Assembly: GCA_002989075.1 (NCBI GenBank)
Contig: PSQN01000003.1
Coordinates: forward strand, 1,360,865 to 1,424,864
Direction: 5' to 3'
Length of the DNA stretch: 64,000 nt
From: Arthonia radiata
Taxonomy: Eukaryota; Ascomycota; Arthoniomycetes; Arthoniales; Arthoniaceae
Under the pieces are notes generated by a model that was not told where the DNA came from, did no database searches, and saw only the letters and a program-made list of their open reading frames with translations. Position numbers and translations under genes: made by a program. Shown in pieces: positions 56,825 through 64,000 of the stretch. The stretch's first letter is position 1. The number at the start of each line of letters is the position of its first letter.

Positions 56825-58462
56825 ATGGCCGAGCACGAAACCACCCCCGCCCTTATCCTCCCCAACCTCCCGCCCCACTCCCTCTGCGGCATCAACCTCC
56901 TAACCTTCACCACCTCCCCCACCTTCCGCGGGCTAAAGCACCTCCCACCCGGCTGGCACTTCCTCTTCGTCTCGCCCACATCCTCGTTCTCCCTCCGCCA
57001 GGGCATCTGGCTGCACATCGCCGACCCCTTCCAGCAGGGTCTCGTCTCTGCGGCTGTGGCGAGCGCAGACCCCGCTGCCTACGCCGACGACACCAACACC
57101 GACCAAACCCGCCCGGAACTGCACATCCTAACCTGGGACGCGCAGACGGAAACCCTAGTCCCCGAGACGCGCGAGACAGAGGTGCTGCGCTGGCGCGCCA
57201 ACCTTGGGGCCGTATGGCGGCGGAATCTGGCGCCGTATCGGCAGTCTGTGCCGGCGTCTGTGCAGAAAGCGGCGCCGGTGACGAACGACGACGGCGAGGT
57301 CGACGAGATTGAGGAGGTAGTGCGCGAGGCGGACCCAGAGCGGGATCCGGAACTGGACGGGCCGGAGGGCGAGGAGGAGGGGGGTGAGCAGGGGCGGGAA
57401 CTGACGTCCTCTATTTCCGCGCATATTCTGTCTAGATTGACCACCGTGCCGGACACGCAGCTGGTCAATGGAGGAGAGGGGCCTGTACGGCCGCCTGAGA
57501 GGAGTGGAGGGGAGGGTTATTATGCAGTCAACAGCGGGAGCACCGCGCCGCAGGACCAGGAGACCATCCCGGGTCTACCTTCTTTTAGCAACACGCACCC
57601 GCTGTATGAGAAGCCGCTGAATCTCCTGCCGATTGATCTAGCGCGGACGTTTCCCCCGGGGTCAGTGGGCAGGGAGCGGACGGACGCGGCGCAGGATCGG
57701 AGTTGGTATCTGGGGCACCTGGTGGACAGGTATTGCGGCGGTGACGAGGAGCAACTTTTAGGCGAGTTTCAATTCTGCTTCATCATGGTTATGACGCTGA
57801 GTAACCACTCGTGCTATCAGGGCTGGACGAGGATACTGAGTGTGGTGTTGACGTGTCGACGGGCGGTTGGGGAGCGTGCTGGGTTCTTCGTTAAGTTCCT
57901 CGTGGCGTTGAGAGTGCAGTTGGAGAGGGCGGGGGACGCGGACGGTGGGTTGATTGATTTGGGTGATGCTACGGGGACGTTGCTCAGGGGGTTGTTGAAA
58001 GGCTTTCGGCGGAATGTTGAGGGCCTGGATGTGAAAGGGACGGGGGGCACAGAGGTGGGCCGGGGAAAGCAGGACGTGCTTGATGCGCTGGATGATGTGG
58101 AAGACTACCTGCGCAGCGAGCATGGCTGGGAGACCGGCGGCAGTGTGATGAAGAAAGGTATGGTAGATCTGGACGATGGCGAGCGGGTGGAGTTGGAGGC
58201 GGAGGAGGAGGGCGAAGACGACGAGGGCGAATATGCGCCTGTCGTCATAGGGCTGAGTGGGGAAGATGTGGGGAGGCTGGGCGGAGAGGGTACGACATTG
58301 AAAGGGGACGAGGTGGCTGATTTGATGAGGCGGCGACAGAGAAAGGGTGGTCCTGGCGTGGAGGTGGCGAGTAGCGGCAGTGACGACGAGAGTGAGTCTG
58401 GCAGCAGTGCGAGTGATTCGGAGCACGGGGAAGATATCGAAGACGTCGACATGGCATTGTGA
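56825..58462 (+). CDS. AAR2: AAR2 family protein, U5 snRNP assembly factor
   Basis: Single exon, 545 aa. Aar2 binds Prp8 in place of Brr2 during cytoplasmic U5 snRNP maturation. The N-terminal beta domain is seen in ALILPNLPPHSLCGINLLTF, then GLKHLPPGWHFLFVSPTS and SLRQGIWLHI. The C-terminal helical domain begins near residue 270 (SWYLGHLVDRYCGGDEEQLL) with GEFQFCFIMVMTLSNHSCYQ. An acidic linker (about 155-190) and a long acidic, Ser-rich tail (about 450-545, ending HGEDIEDVDMAL) are additions to the conserved core, so it is longer than yeast Aar2 (355 aa). Confidence 0.88.
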   Translation: MAEHETTPALILPNLPPHSLCGINLLTFTTSPTFRGLKHLPPGWHFLFVSPTSSFSLRQGIWLHIADPFQQGLVSAAVASADPAAYADDTNTDQTRPELHILTWDAQTETLVPETRETEVLRWRANLGAVWRRNLAPYRQSVPASVQKAAPVTNDDGEVDEIEEVVREADPERDPELDGPEGEEEGGEQGRELTSSISAHILSRLTTVPDTQLVNGGEGPVRPPERSGGEGYYAVNSGSTAPQDQETIPGLPSFSNTHPLYEKPLNLLPIDLARTFPPGSVGRERTDAAQDRSWYLGHLVDRYCGGDEEQLLGEFQFCFIMVMTLSNHSCYQGWTRILSVVLTCRRAVGERAGFFVKFLVALRVQLERAGDADGGLIDLGDATGTLLRGLLKGFRRNVEGLDVKGTGGTEVGRGKQDVLDALDDVEDYLRSEHGWETGGSVMKKGMVDLDDGERVELEAEEEGEDDEGEYAPVVIGLSGEDVGRLGGEGTTLKGDEVADLMRRRQRKGGPGVEVASSGSDDESESGSSASDSEHGEDIEDVDMAL

Positions 58463-59796
58463 GCTTGTAGAACAGATAGACCGCCATGGAAAGGCTTTTT
58501 GCCACGATCTCCATGTACCCAACGCTTGACTCCAACCCTTTCGAATGAAAGCCACATTTGTCTACCTTTGTTTTGGTTTTCTTAAGCGCCGACATGCCGG
58601 CAAATCAATGTGTTCGATGCAGACCATTCGTCTGCTCATAACGTAAGAGTCTACCCCCACAAAAGGCCGAAATTCGTGAAATGCCTCTCTGTTCTCACGG
58701 CAGCAACCCCATTTTTATCCAGCATCCAGAAAGTCCTCAGGCAGATGGCCGCTAAAAGTACTGCAGTCCTGTAGTGCTGAACTGGACTGCGGATTGGTTA
58801 GAAGATGCCTTGTGTGGCTGTTGTGGGGTCATAAACTCTGCGGGCCCCTTGATTTTCGACTCAACACAAGCCAAGGTGGCGAGCGGTCGCATTTTTCTTA
58901 TCGCAAACTACTGAGGTTGCTGTAAATCATTGTTGGCCAGCTGGCGCGCGAGCTGGCCACGAAGTAGCGGCAGACACACTACAGGGTGGGTTGTTGTAGG
59001 AGCATGGACGTCCGTGACATGCGCCCCTTCTCGTACCTTCTTCGCCTGTTACTTTACGTATATTTCAAAGTAACCTTGTTGGCAGAGATTCCTGAGAAGT
59101 ATATGGTGTAACCAAGAGACACACGTCGTAACCCTCGCTCCTGGGTATACCTTGCGAGTGAGCATGACTGACTGTTCATGGGTCGAGGGTTGATCACCTT
59201 GCGAGTTAATGCAAACACGCTATGCGCTATACGTCTCAATTTCCTCAATAAGATGGCCATGGAACGTGGCAGTGCCAAGCGTAGAAGTCGGCTACCTGAT
59301 AGAAGCTGGTGGCTAGGAAGGGCTCGACGATGCTAGAGCAAATCCCCGGGGCTTTTGCGGTCAGTGAACATACTGACAGGTTCGCTTTCGACCGGAGCTG
59401 GAGGTGCCGAGCTAGGCGCGCTCGGCAGTGGGATACGCCTTCTTGGATCTCTATTTCCTTTCACTTTCGTATGTGCAGCTGTAGCGCTGAATGCGGATAG
59501 ACTGGTGCCGCGCGTAGAGACTCGGGCAAGCGATGATTCTTGCTTCTATCAAGCCATCAGCCACGAGGCCTGCGTTTGGGCGAGATTCTGGCAGAAGGGC
59601 TGGGTGAATGTCTCGAAGCTCGCAAGCCGGGGAAGGTGAATAGATGGTACTTTGAATACTCAAAGTTTGTGAAGTATGCCCTTTTCTTACAGAGCTTCTT
59701 GGGCGTCGCGTCGTCACTGCTGCCCTGAGGCGGCCAGATTTGGCACCTCATCTTCGTTCACATCATCGGACGATTCTGGATACATGCACGACGATG
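58463..59796. other. Convergent intergenic region, 1.3 kb
   Basis: Between AAR2 (+) and RAD9 (-). A plus-strand ORF at 59355-59639 has a hydrophobic stretch (LLGSLFPFTFVCAAVALNAD) but begins with TTG and has no ATG, so it was not called. It may be a gene remnant. Confidence 0.4.
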
Positions 59797-61229
59797 TCAA
59801 TCGAATAGGCCCTTAACCTGTGACGCCCTCTGAGTAGGCATAATCCCAGGCACATGCTGCGCTCCGCTTTCATCCCCTTGCCCTTGAAGCATCGGGCCAC
59901 TGTCAGTGAACGTAGCGCGAAACCCAGACCCCTGGAATTGTTAGCACCGTCGACCCATGAACGCAGGCCTGCGAGAAGCTCTTCGAGCAAGCAACGACTT
60001 ACATTACCGCCACTCGGGTCCCAACCGAGTCGAGCCTCCTCTTCTTCTCTATCCTCAGGTGGGTCCCATGCCTGATCGTCATCATCGCCAGCTGGCACGA
60101 ATAGACTCTCCTCGTTCGGATCTGCACCCGCCTGTGCCGGCCCACTCGCAACCTCAGTCGTTCTACTACCGAGTTTGCCGTCCCGTCGAGCCTGGCTCTG
60201 CGCCGGGCCCGGCGCCTCAGGCCGAACCGACCGTCTTGGTTCTGACCGACGTTCTGCTGGCTGGACCTGGGGTTTCCGGGTTGCTGCACGCGTGATGCCT
60301 GGTGTTGTCCCTCTGTAGTCACCAAGTGTCATAAGCGTGAACTCGCAACGCATGCCGTCTTTGCTGTAGGCTAACTGGAGTGGCTGCGATGGAGCTGAGT
60401 AAAGCGCCGTGACAGACGCGAGAAGGGTGATGGCATGGGCAACGATTGAGCGGAAGTCTTTGACGCTGATGGCTATGTGGAGACTGTCTTGGACGTTGAA
60501 TTGGTCGAAGTCAGATGTGTCGATTGTTACTGATGTTTGCAGTGGCTGCTTGAGTGTCTCTGAAAGTCATCAGCTTCTCTAGTGCTCATCCGACGACGGA
60601 ACTCGGACATATTGCGCTGTCTTACCCTTGCCATTCGTGACCTTCTCCGTGTAGCTCGTCAACGTCACTTGATCCTCGTCAGAACAAATGTCAAGCTGCT
60701 CCGTCTTCGGCCCAAAATGGTCTGCAAATTCCCTCAGCATTCTTGCCGGAGCCTTCCAGCTGTTAGTGGCCCGCCCTTTGTCGAACACAGCCTGCATCAT
60801 TTCAGCGGCCTCGTAGGTAAGGCGGAAGGTCTTCACGACGCCCTGGCGATACATCAACTTCATAATCAGGCGACACTCTTCGCCCCCAGACCCGTCGTCA
60901 AAGACAGCCTCGCAGCGCTCTATTGCGCCCTCGCCGGTCTTCGAGTCACCTAGGCGTCCTCGAAAAACAGAGGCGAGCGCCTTATTCAATATGCAACACG
61001 AGAAGCGGTCGTCCTGCCGCGTGAAGGTATCATATTCATACTGCGAGAAGAATTCGTCTTTCTCGAGAGTAAAGCAAGCATACGCGGACTTGGATGAGTT
61101 TAGAGCGGACAGGACGAGTTGGCCGTAGCGTGCCTCGAGGGATACATGTTCGTCGAACTTCGAGAGGCATGTTAGGACGTCGTAGAATCGGGCACAGCGT
61201 TCCGGGGACAGTGTGAAGCGTAGGGCCAT
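59797..61229 (-). CDS. RAD9: Checkpoint protein Rad9 (9-1-1 clamp)
   Basis: Exons 61229-60626, 60559-60003 and 59931-59797 give 431 aa; donors are GTAAGA and GTAAGT, and the last intron has branch GCTAAC. Rad9 forms with Rad1 and Hus1 the PCNA-like ring that recruits checkpoint kinases at DNA damage. Visible are the N-terminal Rad9 domain (MALRFTLSPERCARFYDVLT, SLEARYGQLVLSALNSSKSA, SCCILNKALASVFRG) and the second PCNA-like half (DFRSIVAHAITLLASVTALY). The disordered C-terminal tail is acidic and ends PTQRASQVKGLFD, typical of fungal Rad9. It diverges from the HTH gene at 61521. This is the ring Rad9 (fission-yeast type), not the budding-yeast BRCT protein of the same name. Confidence 0.92.
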
Positions 61230-61520
61230 ATCATCATGTTGCTATTACGCCTAGCAGATCCTCTGACGCCATAGAAGCCACGGCCTGAAGGGTGAAGTGA
61301 ATAGAGAGGAAGAAACAACACCCAGTCGAGGTCGGACGCGCCGGGCCGACTCTTGGCGCGACTCGACCGGGATTCCACCAACTCTCCGCTGCTCACAATC
61401 CACGTTATTATACAACCCACTGTGACGCTCTTCATCCGGATTCGCAACCAGGCCTGCCATGCGTGGCATGCGCATACTCACGCGAGACCTGCGACGCTCA
61501 AAGAAAAGGTAGACGACAAG
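61230..61520. promoter_or_regulatory. Divergent promoter of RAD9 and the HTH gene
   Basis: About 290 bp. The HTH frame remains open through part of this region, but the first in-frame ATG is at 61521. Confidence 0.4.
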
Positions 61521-62096
61521 ATGGGCGGCCCGATCAATGACGAGAAACGCAACAGCATCGTCCGACTGCTCTTCCACCGCTGCAAGCAACAGGACATCGT
61601 GAAGGAGCTCGGAGTCAGCGCGGGCACAGTTCACAAGATTGAGCGCAACCTGCTCGAGTTTGGCACGCCAGAGAAACCGAACCGCCCACCCCGTGGTCGG
61701 CCGCGGCAGCTCAAGCCCGAAATACTCGAGGAGATGCTTCAGGTATACGAGATGACCGGCTTTGACATCGACCATACCCGGCTGTGTGGGTGGCTTGAGA
61801 ACCGACATGGCATTAAGTTGGATCGGAGCAGTATATCGCGTATGATCAAGAAGAGCGGGCGCAAGAAGGCCGTCGCAGTGGTTGCGGAAGCGAAGAAGAT
61901 ACAGGAGGCGGCCGCAAAGAATCAGAGCGCACGCGATGAGCCGGGCGAGGCAATTACAGGAATTGTCGAACAAGGTGACCCTCCCGGTGATCCGTCAACG
62001 GCAAGGTCCGCGACCGCTGGTACTGCGCCGGATGACACTACCAACATTGAACAGGCGCCCGCACCGCTGCTCGACCCACAACTAGCCGCAGGCTGA
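61521..62096 (+). CDS. Helix-turn-helix protein resembling the DNA-binding end of Tc1/mariner transposases
   Basis: Single exon, 191 aa. Residues 6-45 (NDEKRNSIVRLLFHRCKQQD, then IVKELGVSAGTVHKIERNLL) form a first HTH of the homeodomain-like type. A linker RPPRGRPRQL is like the GRPR linker of Tc1/mariner transposases. A second HTH-like segment includes TGFDIDHTRLCGWLENRHGI and LDRSSISRMIKKSGRKKA. The catalytic DDE domain is absent: the C-terminal 65 residues are Ala/Pro/Asp-rich. No terminal inverted repeats were seen around it. It could be a domesticated transposase end acting as a DNA-binding protein, or a truncated relic; the intact frame favours the first. Confidence 0.6.
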   Translation: MGGPINDEKRNSIVRLLFHRCKQQDIVKELGVSAGTVHKIERNLLEFGTPEKPNRPPRGRPRQLKPEILEEMLQVYEMTGFDIDHTRLCGWLENRHGIKLDRSSISRMIKKSGRKKAVAVVAEAKKIQEAAAKNQSARDEPGEAITGIVEQGDPPGDPSTARSATAGTAPDDTTNIEQAPAPLLDPQLAAG

Positions 62097-62776
62097 AGAC
62101 TCGTCGACGACTCGAGCACAGGTCACAGCGGAGGCATGTCCGCCATGGTCCTCCGACTAACCGACAGCCAGATCTGTTCATTAGTAAACTGCATAAACAA
62201 CGCCACGAGTGACGTACATGGCCGACTTCACCCCAGGACGGTCTGTGCATGCAGTCTCGGATGAAAGCAACGTTCAAGATGTCACTGAGGTTTGTACTGG
62301 GGATGTGAGACACATTCGTTGCTGTTGGTACTCGGCCCATGGGAATCACAGACCGACGTGGATGCGTGTGACGGACAGGTAGACGAGGGCACCGAGCTTA
62401 GCCTCTGATAATCAGAAGCGCAAGATTCAAGCTTGCAGAGGCCGTAGAGTATGGACGGAAAACCGAGGAGGGCGTCACGAGCCGGATGTGGCCTTCGACG
62501 ATAGATGCTACAATGCGGCGTCCGTCTGTTGGTTGATCAAGTAATATAATGAGATGTTCTTCATGACGAGTGATACTCGCAACCTTTTCCTGACCGCTGT
62601 GTTGCTCAAGTCCTCAGGCCTTAGTGGATACGGCTGGCCTTCGAAAGGGAAGGAGGAACGCGAACCTGACGCGAAATCTTGGCGTCCCTCAATCAACGAC
62701 TCGAACTCGAGATGTCCTCCATATATATTGGAATTGGTCTGGAAATGCCTAGAGAACTCGCATTGTTATTGCAATA
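62097..62776. other. Intergenic
   Basis: HTH gene 3' flank and F-box gene promoter. A TA-rich start (TATATATT) near 62720 is close to the next gene. Nothing else recognised. Confidence 0.45.
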
Positions 62777-64000
62777 ATGGACAACAAGCCTAAGAAGATC
62801 GTAGAGCTTCCAGACGACATCCTGCAGCTCGTATGCGATGCGCTTCTGGCCCAACGAGACTTCGCCACCCTCTACAACTGTGCCGTCTCTTGCAAACGCT
62901 TTGCACCGTGTGCGCTATCAGATATCTACCGGTATATGCCTTCGACGTGCCCTGAGAATGGCGATGCTGACCGAGGCAGTATCTATAATGAGACAACAGA
63001 CGATGACGAGGAAGCCGAGGGGATGCAGAACGTCGCTCATTTTGAGTTGACCATACACCGATGGGCGATCAAGTGGCGGGCAGTCGCCCTCTCAGCTCTC
63101 GATGAATCTTTGTTCCCCTACTATCGATACCTAAGATTCTTGGATCTGCGAGACCTGTCAAATCTCGTTGGGGATGAGCGATTTAGAGGCAAGGTCGAGA
63201 AGTAAGTGAACCCTCCTACACGCAATCTCGGGCTGGTGCTCGAGGCAGCGTCTGATTCGAGACAGGAAGTTCTTCTCGGGACCTATGGCAAAGTTTCGAA
63301 GAGAGAGAGAGATACGCTTTAACCCGAAGAAGCCAGCGAGGAAGATAATCGATGTGAATGGCGTCGTGGAAGCTCTTGGAGATGGTGAGTATGATCTAGT
63401 CGCAGAATCGACGGAGCTAACCGATCTAGCAATCATTCCCAAGACCGACACCCTCGAGCAGATCTCGGGTCTATTTCCAGCCAGCGCTCTCCAGCGCTGG
63501 GTTCCGCACCTCCCTCGACTACAAAAGCTGGAGCTCTATATGGGACGAGCTCTAATGGGCGAGGGCGTTCAACACGCTATCTACCAGCACTGCCCTCACG
63601 TCAACTCGCTCAGCGTCGGTCACTGGATCGACCCGCACGCCCTCGCTAACACGGATCACGACGCGTTCGAGGCGGACACTCAGCTCGGCGCCTTCATGTC
63701 TGGCCTCCCCTCGAACTCCCTGATCTTTTTCGAGAATATCTGGAAATGCGGTATTGCCCAAGGCATCTGCTCAGGCCTCGCACACCACCCTCACTCTCTC
63801 AAAGAGTTCAAACTCTGCATCGAGAAGGAATCAATTCCCCACCTAGCCCTGCTCCGAGACTGCACAAATCTCGAGCGCATCAAATTCGAGATCGCTGGCA
63901 CCAACGTTGACGAGAATGCCGTCAAAGAGGAGGACCTACGTGAATTTACTGCCTGGCTGCGTGACTGCCACCGTCTACAATCAATCGAGTCATACGAAGC
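62777..64000 (+). CDS. F-box domain protein, partial at the window end
   Basis: Exons 62777-63201, 63266-63384 and 63430 onward run off the window. Introns have donors GTAAGT and GTGAGT, with GCTAAC before the second acceptor. The N-terminus IVELPDDILQLVCDALLAQR followed by DFATLYNCAVSCKRFAPCAL is an F-box-like motif, so the protein probably links to an SCF ubiquitin ligase via Skp1. The rest has leucine-rich-repeat-like spacing (LPRLQKLELYMGRAL, CTNLERIKFEIAG). Such proteins are numerous in Dothideomycetes and substrates are not predictable. At least about 370 residues are present; the end is missing. Confidence 0.75.

Noticed and set aside
59355-59639. 94-codon plus-strand ORF with a hydrophobic segment
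   Set aside because: Its start is TTG and no ATG is in frame; may be a relic, not a called gene.

Overview
The window looks like nuclear DNA of a filamentous ascomycete (Pezizomycotina). Its genes are GC-rich and carry short introns of about 45-90 bp with GTRNGY donors and CTRAY-type branch points. The gene set is typical of the group: a CON7-type C2H2 regulator, a BLI-3-like protein, a Slt11/Ecm2 factor, GH43 and GH76 secreted enzymes, and DBP2 with its unusual long intron. Some features (a patatin-like lipase, the cysteine protein at 15.26 kb, the overall style) suggest Dothideomycetes, but I cannot fix the order or genus. Most ORFs without introns are overlaps in other frames; gene models here were built by joining exons by eye at canonical splice sites and checking that the phase closes.

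Layout. 0-9 kb: a CorA-family Mg transporter (+), a three-exon secreted protein of unknown function (+), a C2H2 zinc-finger protein (-), and a four-exon GH43 arabinan-type hydrolase (-). 8.6-18 kb: AUR1 (IPC synthase, -), a BLI-3-like flavin split-barrel protein (-), a sparse 2 kb stretch, an unknown two-exon 92-aa gene, a cysteine-motif protein (+), and arginase (-). 18.7-25 kb: a patatin-like lipase (+), then a repeat-rich block with three tandem copies of a small basic gene and their shared promoter. 26-40.5 kb is dense housekeeping DNA: tyrosyl-tRNA synthetase, GH76 mannanase, ERG6, SLT11, MZM1, ZUO1, a PPR protein and DBP2. 40.5-49.3 kb: a tRNA-Trp-like locus interrupted in its D-loop, a long leader, CON7, and an AT-rich gap. 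49.3-64 kb: RAD26, TYR1 (prephenate dehydrogenase), RPS14, AAR2, RAD9, a transposase-like helix-turn-helix protein, and an F-box protein cut by the window end.

The genes do not form one pathway or a biosynthetic cluster. Themes recur by chance or by local pairing: RNA processing (SLT11, DBP2, AAR2), ribosome function (ZUO1, RPS14), DNA repair (RAD26, RAD9), membrane lipids (AUR1, ERG6), and wall or secreted glycosidases (GH43, GH76). Several pairs share short head-to-head promoters: ERG6/SLT11, MZM1/ZUO1, PPR/DBP2, RAD9/HTH and TYR1/RPS14.

The least explained signals are the triplicated small gene family at 21.8-24.7 kb, the tRNA-Trp-like locus with a structured insertion, and the 465 bp intron of DBP2 with a perfect 12 bp hairpin. 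I saw no CRISPR array, virus-derived element, insertion sequence or intact transposon.
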